A DNA stretch of 64,000 nt, from contig LWDH01000055.1 of the NCBI GenBank assembly GCA_002083395.1, positions 1 through 64,000 of the forward strand, read 5' to 3'. Positions 7,240 to 14,956 of the stretch are shown piece by piece (the first letter of the stretch is position 1; the number at the start of each line of letters is the position of its first letter). The notes beneath the pieces are model-generated. The model saw only the letters and a list, made by a program, of their open reading frames with translations. It ran no database searches and was not told the DNA's origin. Made by a program: the position numbers and the translations under genes. Origin of the DNA: Proteobacteria bacterium SG_bin4 (GTDB lineage Bacteria; Pseudomonadota; Gammaproteobacteria; Burkholderiales; Nitrosomonadaceae).

Positions 7240-7715
7240 TACTTTTCCTGAGCAAGCTTTAAACCGTTAGATTTAATTTTTTCAAAAGTTTGCTCAACGA
7301 ATGGTCTAAAAGCTGGATCACTATAAAGAGCAGTAAGATAGCTAACCGTGTCTGACGCGCTACCGGTAAATAAAATTCTCATTGAAGACAAATTGCAATA
7401 ACTCATAGAAGTAGGTGCACTAGCGTCATAAATCAATTCAGTTCCGTCGAACTTGCAATTCACGAAGTGCTTACCACATATACTCACACGTTCGACACCG
7501 AATGATCGATTTGATATATCTTTCATTTTCCTACCATATATCCTTGCAGCCAAATATCCGAGTGGTGCGCATGTCAAGATAAGCAATAGCCAAAATGGAA
7601 CACTCACATCTGGGACTCCTGAAGTAAAAGAAATGAATTTTGATAGTATTGCCGGTAAAAATGCGCACACGACACCAATCAACCATTCAATTTTATGTTC
7701 GCTAAATATCTTCAT
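7239..7715 (-). CDS. Small two-helix membrane protein, unknown
   Basis: A 158-residue protein with two predicted membrane segments close to the N-terminus (about residues 11-29 and 40-58), a short basic loop (RIYGRKMKD) and a cytoplasmic C-terminal domain of about 95 residues with a CKFDGTELIYD stretch. I recognise no family. GTGAGGAAAA precedes the ATG at 7715. It occupies a complete cassette with matching boundary boxes. Two-helix membrane proteins in cassettes are sometimes effectors or immunity proteins; nothing here separates those options. Confidence 0.6.
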   Translation of the reverse strand: MKIFSEHKIEWLIGVVCAFLPAILSKFISFTSGVPDVSVPFWLLLILTCAPLGYLAARIYGRKMKDISNRSFGVERVSICGKHFVNCKFDGTELIYDASAPTSMSYCNLSSMRILFTGSASDTVSYLTALYSDPAFRPFVEQTFEKIKSNGLKLAQEK

Positions 7716-7749
7716 TTTTCCTCACTGATATGAGTGGAGCTGTGGGACA

Positions 7750-7887
7750 ACCTAACTAGAATTAGACATCCGAAATGACGTGATATATTGCGTCACAAGT
7801 CATGTCTAAAAATGCAAAATTCATTTTATCTCCTTAATTTTATTGCGTTGCTGTAGATTTAGGTTTCATTGCATGCAGGTGTTAGAT
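7750..7887 (-). other. Probable long attC of the vapBC cassette
   Basis: On the minus strand ATCTAAC (7887-7881) fits R'' and GTTAGGT (7756-7750) fits R' exactly, 138 bp apart. Between them is the palindrome TTAGACAT...ATGTCTAA (7762-7769 with 7802-7809) with inner arms CGTCA/TGACG. This is near the upper size limit of attC sites and the inner pairing is off-centre, so the R'' assignment is tentative; the R' box is firm. Confidence 0.45.
7762..7824 (-). CDS. 20-codon ORF with strong ribosome site, copy B
   Basis: ATG at 7824 to TAA at 7762, reading MNFAFLDMTCDAIYHVISDV. AAGGAGA lies 5 bases before the ATG, a better Shine-Dalgarno than most genes here. The copy at 3362-3424 keeps the frame with one replacement and one silent change. 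It starts 103 bases after the toxin stop codon. It could be the truncated start of another gene, a small peptide of the vapBC unit, or an accident of the palindrome it lies on. Confidence 0.35.
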   Translation of the reverse strand: MNFAFLDMTCDAIYHVISDV

Positions 7888-7926
7888 CCACAGATCAAAA
7901 TTCCATCGTTGCGAGATTAAGGGTAT

Positions 7927-8316
7927 TTATGCTGATAATTGATAAAGTTTGATATTAATCGCTTGCGCGAGCATTTGGAAGTGTTTGTCGAGCGAGAATA
8001 CCTCGCAGTGATTAGCTTTAGCATTTTGTGCGATGATGAGATCGGGAATGCCTATTCCGTTGGATCCGGCTTTCAAACACTGCCATTGCGATTCGATGAT
8101 ATCGCCCCAATCAATTTGCAATGGCAGGCGTTTTATTTCACACAACAATTCGATGACTCTCATTTGGCGTTTCAGCTTTAAGAAGGGAATTAATTCCGCC
8201 AGAATCAGGTCATTGATTACGATAATGTTCTCATCGATGAGATAATTCAATTCGGTGAATTGCTGGCCGCTTCGGAAATAATTGATCCAGACGGAGGTAT
8301 CCACCAACACTGCCAT
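7927..8316 (-). CDS. vapC: VapC-type PIN-domain toxin ribonuclease
   Basis: A 129-residue PIN-domain endoribonuclease, full length for VapC. The four acidic positions are visible: Asp in LVDTSVW near the N-terminus, Glu in ILAELIPF (about residue 42), Asp in GIPDLIIAQ (about 94) and Asp in FSLDKHF near the C-terminus. VapC toxins cut tRNA or rRNA when their antitoxin is degraded. The ATG at 8316 overlaps the antitoxin stop (TGATG), so translation is coupled; a GTG one codon earlier is possible. A decayed relative lies at 3527-3716. The gene belongs to the first cassette of the array in this window, where such pairs are thought to stabilise arrays against loss. Confidence 0.88.
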   Translation of the reverse strand: MAVLVDTSVWINYFRSGQQFTELNYLIDENIIVINDLILAELIPFLKLKRQMRVIELLCEIKRLPLQIDWGDIIESQWQCLKAGSNGIGIPDLIIAQNAKANHCEVFSLDKHFQMLAQAINIKLYQLSA

Positions 8317-8510
8317 CACCGGCGCGCCCGAAGAATATCAAGGTCGATATCCAGTTCGATTTTTCCCTTGAATTGCTTGAGTTCGGCGATTCTTGCTTTG
8401 CGGATTAACTCTTCCAGCGCCAATACGATCACTGCCGTTTTAGTTTCGGTATGGGTTACGCGCATCGCTTCGTTTAACAGGTTTTCGGGTAAATCCAGGG
8501 TCGTTCTCAT
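8316..8510 (-). CDS. vapB: VapB-type ribbon-helix-helix antitoxin
   Basis: A 64-residue antitoxin of the type that begins MRTTLDLPENLLNEAM (DUF2191-like ribbon-helix-helix). The N-terminal strand and two helices should dimerise, bind the operon promoter and repress it; the C-terminal FKGKIELDIDLDILRARR tail should lie across the toxin active site. The ATG at 8510 has AGGAGG 5-6 bases upstream and heads the recognisable domain; an earlier ATG in frame adds only seven residues. The stop codon overlaps the vapC start. The operator is expected just upstream, between 8511 and 8560. Confidence 0.87.
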   Translation of the reverse strand: MRTTLDLPENLLNEAMRVTHTETKTAVIVLALEELIRKARIAELKQFKGKIELDIDLDILRARR

Positions 8511-8644
8511 AATGCCTCCTTTACGATGCATAAAAGCATAGACAATTATGCATATTGAATCAATGAAATTACGTTCCTGTCACAATTATTTATTGTAAAA
8601 AGCTGCTACCGTTTTAATTCGCCTTGCAACGCTTCGCTCAAAAA

Positions 8645-8679
8645 TGTTTGCCGTGGTCTGTTCATACCACGTCGGCAAA
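8645..8679. repeat. Hairpin upstream of gdhA
   Basis: TTTGCCG and TGGT pair with ACCA and CGGCAAA around a CTGTTCAT loop, with a small bulge. The first part, aaaatgtttgccgtg, also occurs at 3750-3764, at the junction of the vapB stub. It has no T-run, so a terminator role is doubtful; it may be the remains of an attC-like site. Confidence 0.5.
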
Positions 8680-8690
8680 TTTCATAACAG

Positions 8691-8716
8691 CCCCGGATGG
8701 CGCAAGCTTATCCGAG
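8691..8716. repeat. REP-like palindrome, intact copy
   Basis: CGGAT and ATCCG flank an 11-base loop (ggcgcaagctt). The decayed counterpart is at 119-144, beyond the other end of the cassette array. Confidence 0.5.
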
Positions 8717-8859
8717 TTATCTGTTAACCCAAAACACCCTTTATTCAAGCAGCAGCGACAAAAATCCCTCCTTCCGACAAAAATACAGTGCGCCCGGTGC
8801 ATTTATTTGGCAAAATTGCCCTATTTGCAGATAACCTTTTACTTACCGGGGGAATAAAA

Positions 8860-10203
8860 ATGAAATATAAAAGTCTCGACGAGTTCAGCGCCTATGTGGC
8901 TGAGCGCAATCCGAATCAACCAGAATACATGCAGGCGGTGACGGAGGTCATTGAAAGTTTGTGGCCGTTTATTACGGAGCATCCGCGCTATGCCGAGCAC
9001 GGTTTGCTGGACCGGCTGGTTGAACCGGAGCGGGTGATTATATTCCGGGTTTCCTGGGTGGACGATCATGGCGAAGTGAAGGTTAACCGGGGTTATCGCA
9101 TTCAGCACAGCTCGTCGATCGGTCCGTATAAAGGCGGTATCCGTTTCCATCCGTCGGTGAATTTGTCGATTCTTAAGTTCCTGGCGTTCGAGCAAACCTT
9201 CAAAAATGCGCTGACGACGCTGCCGATGGGCGGCGGCAAGGGTGGTTCCGATTTTGATCCGAAAGGTAAAAGCCCCGGTGAAGTGATGCGTTTCTGCCAG
9301 GCATTTATCAGTGAGTTATTCCGTCATATCGGTTCCGATACCGACGTTCCGGCGGGCGATATCGGCGTGGGCGGACGTGAGGTCGGTTTCATGGCGGGAA
9401 TGATGAAAAAATTATCGAACCGCGCGGATTGCGTGTTTACCGGCAAAGGCTTGAGTTTCGGCGGATCGCTGATCCGTCCGGAAGCGACCGGTTACGGCAC
9501 AGTCTATTTTGCGCAGGAAGTGTTGCAGCATGCCGGGCGTTCGCTCGAAGGCATGCGTGTTTCCGTGTCGGGTTCCGGCAACGTAGCGCAGTTCGCGGTG
9601 GAAAAAGCCATGTCGCAAGGCGCCAAAGTGGTGACGGTATCGGATTCCAGCGGCACGATCGTCGACGAAGCGGGCTTTACGCCGGAAAAACTGGCGGTGC
9701 TGGCGGAAGTGAAAAATCATTTGTACGCGCGCCTGGATGAATACGCCAAACGTGTCAATGTCACTTACCTGCCGGGCCAAAAACCGTGGCATATCCCGGT
9801 GCAAGTCGCGCTGCCGTGCGCGACGCAAAACGAATTGAACGGCGACGACGCCAGAACGCTGGTCAAGAACGGCGTGATTTGCGTGGCCGAAGGCGCGAAT
9901 ATGCCGTCGACTGCCGAAGCGGTCGAATGCTTCATTCATAACAAAGTGTTGTATGCACCGGGTAAGGCCAGCAATGCCGGCGGCGTTGCGACTTCCGGCT
10001 TGGAAATGAGCCAGAATGCGATGCGCCTTTCTTGGACGCGCGAGGAAGTGGATGCGCGCTTGAAGGAGATCATGCAGGCGATTCACCGATCCTGCCTGAA
10101 ATACGGCACCAAGCCTGACGGCAGCGTCAATTATGTCGATGGCGCGAATGTTGCCGGATTTGTCAAAGTGGCGGACGCGATGCTGGGACAAGGCGTTATT
10201 TAA
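8860..10203 (+). CDS. gdhA: NADP-specific glutamate dehydrogenase
   Basis: A 447-residue enzyme that makes glutamate from 2-oxoglutarate and ammonium (reversibly) in the cytoplasm. Length and motifs are those of the hexameric small NADP-type: GPYKGGIRF (about residues 88-96) with the substrate lysine, LPMGGGKGGSDFDPKGKS (about 121-138) with the catalytic lysine, DVPAGDIGVG, and the nucleotide-binding SGSGNVAQFA (about 236-245). I chose the ATG at 8860 because GGGGGAA lies about 7 bases upstream and the alignment with the family begins there. It stands alone, read away from the cassette array. In an ammonia oxidiser it would be the main route of ammonium assimilation, which is an inference from context. 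Confidence 0.97.
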   Translation: MKYKSLDEFSAYVAERNPNQPEYMQAVTEVIESLWPFITEHPRYAEHGLLDRLVEPERVIIFRVSWVDDHGEVKVNRGYRIQHSSSIGPYKGGIRFHPSVNLSILKFLAFEQTFKNALTTLPMGGGKGGSDFDPKGKSPGEVMRFCQAFISELFRHIGSDTDVPAGDIGVGGREVGFMAGMMKKLSNRADCVFTGKGLSFGGSLIRPEATGYGTVYFAQEVLQHAGRSLEGMRVSVSGSGNVAQFAVEKAMSQGAKVVTVSDSSGTIVDEAGFTPEKLAVLAEVKNHLYARLDEYAKRVNVTYLPGQKPWHIPVQVALPCATQNELNGDDARTLVKNGVICVAEGANMPSTAEAVECFIHNKVLYAPGKASNAGGVATSGLEMSQNAMRLSWTREEVDARLKEIMQAIHRSCLKYGTKPDGSVNYVDGANVAGFVKVADAMLGQGVI

Positions 10204-10260
10204 CAGGCTGTTAAGGGAATTCTGAGAACCGCCGTCTGAATTCCTAGATTTGAACGAGAT

Positions 10261-10297
10261 ATCGGGCTCTTTCCGCGCCGCCGGAAGAGCCCGATTT
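10261..10297 (+). terminator. Hairpin terminator after gdhA
   Basis: ATCGGGCTCTT pairs perfectly with AAGAGCCCGAT across a 13-base GC-rich loop, followed by a short TTCATT tail. It stands 58 bases after the gdhA stop. The T-run is weak, so efficiency is uncertain. Confidence 0.6.
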
Positions 10298-10360
10298 CAT
10301 TGTAGAATAGCGGCACAACGTTTTTTTCATCCTGTCAGTGAATCCGCACGGTTAATAGCT

Positions 10361-12271
10361 ATGAAAAATTTTGTTTTCACATTGATACTATTAGCGTTCG
10401 TTGGCACATCAACAGCAAGCCAGGACAGCGATTTCCTGATTGCCCGCGAAGCGTTCCAGTCCGGTAATGCCAAACGCCTGGATGAATCTGCTGCGAGGCT
10501 GAAACGCCACGTGTTGTGGCCGTATGTCGACTATTATCAGCAGCGCATGTTATTGCGCACCGCCGATACCGCGGCGATCCGTTATTTTATTGCGCGTTAC
10601 GATGGCGCTTTGGTCGCCGACCGGATGCGCAGCGATTGGCTCAAGGTTCTAGGCAAGAATCAGCAATGGTCGTTGTTCGACGAAGAATACCCGTTGCTGG
10701 TTAACAAGGATACCGAGCTGCTGTGTTATTACTATCACCGCCAACTCAACCATAAAGACATTTCGGTGCTGCCGGATATCCGTGCACTATGGCTCACGCC
10801 GACCAGCCTGCCCGATAGCTGCGCGCCGGTGTTTCAGTCACTCATCCACGGTGGACAATTGACCGCGGACGATATCTGGAAGCGCATCCGGTTGGCGCTG
10901 GAAGAGGGTCAGACGAGTGTTGCCACGCATATCAATCGCTATCTGTCCGGCAATGAAACGCTCAACAGCGCCGATTTGAACAACGCCGCCAAAAATCCCC
11001 TGCGCTATCTCGAGTCCTTAAAAACCATCAGGACCCGCAGTGACCGTGAGATTGCCCTATTCGCGTTATTGCGCCTATTGCGCAACGATACCAATCCAAC
11101 GTATGTGCAATGGCTGAAAATCAAAAATCAATTGACCGCTTCCGATCGCTCCTATTTCTTGTCGCGATTGGGTTACCGCGCAGCCATGCGGCACGATCCC
11201 CGTGCTTTGGATTGGTTCAGTGAAGCACAGAACTCTACGCAACTGTATCCCCCCTCGGATCTGGTGCTCGGCTGGCAAGTGCGGGCGGCATTACGAGTGG
11301 GAAACTGGGATGAGGTGTTGAGAACCATTAACCGCATGTCCTTGACCGAGCAGCAAGTGGATACCTGGCGCTACTGGAAAGCGCGCGCTTTGTTGGTGAA
11401 AGGCCATACGCTGGACGCCAACACGATCCTGATGCCGCTCAGCGATGAACACAGTTTCTACGGTCAATTGGCGCGGGAAGAACTGGGCACGATGCTCACC
11501 ATCGCCGACAAAACCTACCGCGTCAGTAATGCGGAAGTTGCAGCAATGGAACGCAACCCGGGAATTCAGCGGGCGCTGGCGTTTTCGCGCATGAATTTGC
11601 GCACCGAGGCGATGCGCGAGTGGAGCTGGACTATCCGCAATTTCAGCGATGCCGAATTGCTGGCGGCTGCCGAAGTCGCGCGCCGTCAGGGTTTATACGA
11701 TCGCGCGATCAATACCGCCAACCGCACGGTGGCGCAGCATGATTTCAGTCTGCGTTTTTTATCGCCGCATCGCGAAATGCTGCGCAAGGTATTGCAGCAA
11801 CATGAACTCGACGAAGCGTGGGTGTACGGATTGATCCGGCAGGAAAGCCGTTTCATCGCCGACATTAAATCGCACGCTGGCGCCGCCGGTCTGATGCAAC
11901 TGATGCCGGCCACTGCCGAGTGGGTTGCCAAGCAATTGGGAATACCGAATTTCCGCCAAAGCCTGGTGGTCGATGTCAATACGAATTTGCGGCTGGGGAC
12001 GTATTATTTGAAACATGTGCTCGGCACCCTGGATAACCAGCCGCTGCTGGCTTCCGCCGCGTACAATGCCGGGCCGGGGCGGGCCAGGCGCTGGCGTGAC
12101 AATTTCCTGCCGCTGGAAGGCGCGATTTATGCCGAAACGATCCCATTTAACGAAACTCGCGATTACGTCAAGAAGGTTCTGAAGAATTCGATGTACTACG
12201 CCAAAGTTCTGGATCACCGGAATGAACCGACACTCAAACAGCGCCTTGGCGTCGTACGGGCTGCAAAATAA
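10361..12271 (+). CDS. slt: Soluble lytic murein transglycosylase
   Basis: A 636-residue periplasmic enzyme that cleaves the beta-1,4 bond of peptidoglycan to give 1,6-anhydromuramyl products. It starts with a signal peptide (MKNFVFTLILLAFVGTSTAS), followed by a long helical superhelix (U and L domains, about residues 30-470). The catalytic SLT domain (about 480-620) shows GLIRQESRF with the catalytic Glu, AGAAGLMQLMPATA and SAAYNAGPGRARRW. This layout and length match Slt70. The ATG at 10361 is chosen because the signal peptide begins there; the frame is open 37 codons further up without support. It is followed by cca after 43 bases, so the two may be cotranscribed. Confidence 0.95.
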   Translation: MKNFVFTLILLAFVGTSTASQDSDFLIAREAFQSGNAKRLDESAARLKRHVLWPYVDYYQQRMLLRTADTAAIRYFIARYDGALVADRMRSDWLKVLGKNQQWSLFDEEYPLLVNKDTELLCYYYHRQLNHKDISVLPDIRALWLTPTSLPDSCAPVFQSLIHGGQLTADDIWKRIRLALEEGQTSVATHINRYLSGNETLNSADLNNAAKNPLRYLESLKTIRTRSDREIALFALLRLLRNDTNPTYVQWLKIKNQLTASDRSYFLSRLGYRAAMRHDPRALDWFSEAQNSTQLYPPSDLVLGWQVRAALRVGNWDEVLRTINRMSLTEQQVDTWRYWKARALLVKGHTLDANTILMPLSDEHSFYGQLAREELGTMLTIADKTYRVSNAEVAAMERNPGIQRALAFSRMNLRTEAMREWSWTIRNFSDAELLAAAEVARRQGLYDRAINTANRTVAQHDFSLRFLSPHREMLRKVLQQHELDEAWVYGLIRQESRFIADIKSHAGAAGLMQLMPATAEWVAKQLGIPNFRQSLVVDVNTNLRLGTYYLKHVLGTLDNQPLLASAAYNAGPGRARRWRDNFLPLEGAIYAETIPFNETRDYVKKVLKNSMYYAKVLDHRNEPTLKQRLGVVRAAK

Positions 12272-12314
12272 CCGCCGGGGCAGCGCTCCGTCCTTTTTAA
12301 CATGAGAAAAAACA

Positions 12315-13583
12315 GTGAAAACTTATCTGGTGGGTGGTTCGGTTCGTGACGAACTGTTAGGGTTGCCTGTCCAGGATCATGATTACGTGGTCGTGGGCGC
12401 TTCGCCCGAGGATATGGAACGATTGGGTTACCGTCCGGTAGGGAAAGACTTTCCGGTTTTTCTGCATCCTCAAACCAATGAGCAATACGCCTTGGCGCGT
12501 ACCGAACGCAAAATCTCACGCGGCTACAAAGGATTCGAAGTATTCACCTCGCCGCAAGTCACGCTGCAGGAGGATCTGGCGCGGCGCGATTTGACGATCA
12601 ATTCGATCGCCAAGGATGAAACCGGTCATATCATCGATCCATTCAATGGCGTTGCCGATCTGGAAGCGGGAATATTACGTCATGTCAGCCCGGCTTTTTC
12701 CGAAGATCCGGTGCGTATTCTCAGAGCCGCGCGTTTTGCCGCGCGATTCGGCTTTCGCCTTGCGCCGGAAACATTGGCATTGATGAATGACATGGTGCAT
12801 AACGGCGAAGTCGATGCATTGGTACCGGAACGTGTGTGGCAGGAATTGGCGCGCGGATTGATGGAACAACATCCGTCGCGCATGTTTTATGTATTGCGGG
12901 AATGCGGCGCGCTCGCGCGGATTATGCCGGAAGTCGATGTGCTGTTCGGTGTACCGCAACCGGCGCATGCGCATCCCGAGATCGATACCGGTGTGCATAT
13001 CATGATGGCCATTGATTATGCGGCATCGAAACATTTCTCGCTGCCGGTGCGCTTTGCAACACTGATGCATGATCTCGGCAAAGGCACCACGCCGCCGGAA
13101 GAATGGCCGCGCCATATCGGGCATGAAGCACGCAGCATCGAATTGACCAGAAATTTGTGCGAGCGCATCCGGGTGCCCAAGGATGCCCGCGATCTGGCGT
13201 TACTGGTCGCCCGTTATCACGGCGATGTGCATCGCGCGGAAGAATTGCGACCGGCAACCGTTGCGGATATGTTGCAAAGCGTCGATGCGTATAGAAAACC
13301 GGCCAGATTTGAAGAATTTCTGCAAGCTTGCGCCTGTGATTTTCATGGCCGCCCCGGATATGCCGGCAAACCTTATACTCAAGCCGAGCGTTTAAAGATA
13401 GCATTGATGGCAGCACAACAAGTCGATGCCGGCGCGATTGCCGCCGAACTGAGTCAAGTAGTCATCAATACTGCGGAATTACCCGCCGCCATCCACAATA
13501 AAGTGCGCGACGCGCGAATCTCCAAAATAAAAAAAGAACTGCTCGGAGGGGACGTCGATACTATCCATAGCGATCTTTCATGA
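12315..13583 (+). CDS. cca: Multifunctional CCA tRNA nucleotidyltransferase
   Basis: A 422-residue class II CCA-adding enzyme that completes or repairs the tRNA 3' end. The nucleotidyltransferase site is at the N-terminus: GGSVRDELLG, then HDYVVVGAS; the family metal-binding DxD appears as QDHDYV. RRDLTINSIA and DPFNG follow (about residues 94-115), then the RILRAARFAARF helix. A C-terminal HD domain (about 215-340) carries HDLGKG with phosphohydrolase ligands and HEARSIELTRNLCERIRVP, as in the E. coli bifunctional type with 2'-phosphatase and phosphodiesterase activity. The start ATG has only weak ribosome-site character (atgagaaaaaaca). Confidence 0.95.
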   Translation: MKTYLVGGSVRDELLGLPVQDHDYVVVGASPEDMERLGYRPVGKDFPVFLHPQTNEQYALARTERKISRGYKGFEVFTSPQVTLQEDLARRDLTINSIAKDETGHIIDPFNGVADLEAGILRHVSPAFSEDPVRILRAARFAARFGFRLAPETLALMNDMVHNGEVDALVPERVWQELARGLMEQHPSRMFYVLRECGALARIMPEVDVLFGVPQPAHAHPEIDTGVHIMMAIDYAASKHFSLPVRFATLMHDLGKGTTPPEEWPRHIGHEARSIELTRNLCERIRVPKDARDLALLVARYHGDVHRAEELRPATVADMLQSVDAYRKPARFEEFLQACACDFHGRPGYAGKPYTQAERLKIALMAAQQVDAGAIAAELSQVVINTAELPAAIHNKVRDARISKIKKELLGGDVDTIHSDLS

Positions 13584-13653
13584 TTCTATCCGGGTTCCCG
13601 CTCTCTTCAACAATTTCAGCCCAAAAACCGATTGGATTGATTCAGACAATCCG

Positions 13654-14739
13654 TCAAATAAACTCCACACCCGTTTGTTGCAAACCGGTAAGGTTGATAT
13701 TGATTTCGTTGATATCGGTGTTGGCGGCAATCTCCAGCAATTGCGCTTGACTCAAGGTTCCGCCGCTGCCGGATAATAACTTGACGTAAAAATCATGCTC
13801 GGAAGCAGACGGTAGACTGCCTACAACATTCTGATAGACTTCGTCGACAAACGCATCATTGGATAGCCCCATGACGCCAACCACCAGTTGCGATACCGCA
13901 AGCATACTTTGCCCGGAATCAAATAGATTCAATCCGATACCGACATAATCCGGATGCTGCGCAATGGTCGGCGCATCGAAAGCCGCACCGATAAGGCGGA
14001 CTGTGTTCCCAGCGGCTTGGCCATCGCTAAGATCCACGGCTATTTTCTTATCCGTGAATCTAAACCGCTCTATTCCAAAAAGCGTGTCATTGCCATCAGG
14101 ACCAGTCACGCTAAAACCGGTGCTGGTGCCAGCAACGGTATAATTCCCCCGGCTGCTGCTGAAGATCGCAGTGTCTGCACCGAAACCCCCGCTTAATTTA
14201 TCGTTGCCACTGTTACCATTCAGTGTATCGTTCCCGCCCGATGCGACAATAAAATCATCTCCGGAGGTACCGGTCAAATTATCAGGGCCATCTGTTCCCG
14301 AAAAGATGTTACTTGGCACCGTTCCGGTATTACCCGCGAAATTTTTCGGCGAATTGATGCCGGTCGAACTATCCGGATTTAAGGAAGTGACCCCATCCAC
14401 CGGCAAATTGGCATAAGACAATCTGCCGTTATCCATGCCCGGAAAATTGACAGTGCCCCCGGATAGAAACAAAAAACCGTTAGGGATGATATAGTCAGGC
14501 GTCACAATCCCCAAGTCCGCAAATCCTTGGGTTGCAACCAGCACCGTTTTGTTGAGGGTCGCAGCACTGGGAAGATTGGTTGTAATGTTGTAGGTCTTGG
14601 TAACGCTGCCATCCGTTGATGTAATGGTACGCCCCGCCCACAAATGCTGCGCATCGGCATCGCCCATGAACTCGATGAATTGGATAGTGCCATCCGCATT
14701 GGAATAAACTTCGTTGAGGTGAAAAACGTGGAATGTCAT
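13654..14739 (-). CDS. Secreted RTX-type protein with DUF4214-like C-terminus
   Basis: A 361-residue protein without a classical signal peptide. The N-terminal ~140 residues (FHVFHLNEVYSNADGTIQF...) form an unassigned beta-rich domain resembling lamin-tail-like modules. Residues ~148-200 contain calcium-binding nonapeptide repeats (TDGPDNLTG, TSGDDFI, GGNDTLNGNSGNDKLSGG, GFGADTAIF). Residues ~245-345 (FDSGQSMLAVSQLVVGV, ...DAFVDEVYQNVVG, ...LLEIAANTD) resemble DUF4214, common in proteins sent out by type I secretion. It is probably extracellular or cell-attached. No secretion ABC/MFP genes are nearby. GAGGGC lies close before the ATG at 14739. The stop is followed, beyond a 70-base gap, by the end of cca on the other strand. 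Confidence 0.75.
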   Translation of the reverse strand: MTFHVFHLNEVYSNADGTIQFIEFMGDADAQHLWAGRTITSTDGSVTKTYNITTNLPSAATLNKTVLVATQGFADLGIVTPDYIIPNGFLFLSGGTVNFPGMDNGRLSYANLPVDGVTSLNPDSSTGINSPKNFAGNTGTVPSNIFSGTDGPDNLTGTSGDDFIVASGGNDTLNGNSGNDKLSGGFGADTAIFSSSRGNYTVAGTSTGFSVTGPDGNDTLFGIERFRFTDKKIAVDLSDGQAAGNTVRLIGAAFDAPTIAQHPDYVGIGLNLFDSGQSMLAVSQLVVGVMGLSNDAFVDEVYQNVVGSLPSASEHDFYVKLLSGSGGTLSQAQLLEIAANTDINEININLTGLQQTGVEFI

Positions 14740-14767
14740 GGTGTTGCCCTCCAGAGGTAAAATTTAG

Positions 14768-14910
14768 GGAAACGCTGAATAATTGGCTATACAAGCGATA
14801 TGCTGTGTTGAGCGGCGCTCGGAAATTCGCCTATCACTATGATAGATCTCATTTTCTGCACTTCATCCGCCTTGCATCTCATCTTGTTCTCCGAATTATT
14901 CAGCGTTTCC
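14768..14910. mobile_element. MITE-like element, family 1, copy 1
   Basis: A 143-bp element with perfect 17-bp terminal inverted repeats (GGAAACGCTGAATAATT). A second copy with over 85 percent similarity is at 39959-40100, with GGAAATGCTGAATAATT ends. It has no transposase; both copies keep an open frame across the core (LNNWL.KR.A.L.GARKFAYHYD...) that could be the last trace of one or chance. It lies between the RTX gene and ydbL. Confidence 0.8.
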
Positions 14911-14956
14911 TCAGGTAAACAAGTAAGTCAGGGTTTTTTGTTAAACATCAGTGGCG

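Larger units (their letters stand above)
7754..8350 (-). repeat. Direct repeat copy B of the vapBC block
   Basis: Intact counterpart of copy A (3354-3752). The two are aligned base for base from 7754/3354 for about 280 bases, and again across the toxin start and antitoxin end. Copy B retains the 201 bp lost from copy A and the complete antitoxin gene beyond the repeat. Confidence 0.85.
8511..8859. other. Gap between the cassette array and gdhA
   Basis: This 349-bp gap has no convincing gene. It holds an AT-rich palindromic stretch (8527-8553, gcataaaagc...attatgcat) that may be the vapBC promoter/operator, a hairpin at 8645-8679 and a REP-like palindrome at 8691-8716. No integron integrase gene or attI site could be recognised here. 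The gdhA ribosome site GGGGGAA is at 8847-8853. Confidence 0.6.

Noticed and set aside
8541..8859. Possible integron integrase or attI
   Set aside because: No tyrosine-recombinase frame or attI-like double site could be seen in this gap.
9412..10191. Long open frame on the minus strand inside gdhA
   Set aside because: It is a shadow of the well-conserved gdhA frame; no ribosome site and an unnatural Arg/His-rich composition.
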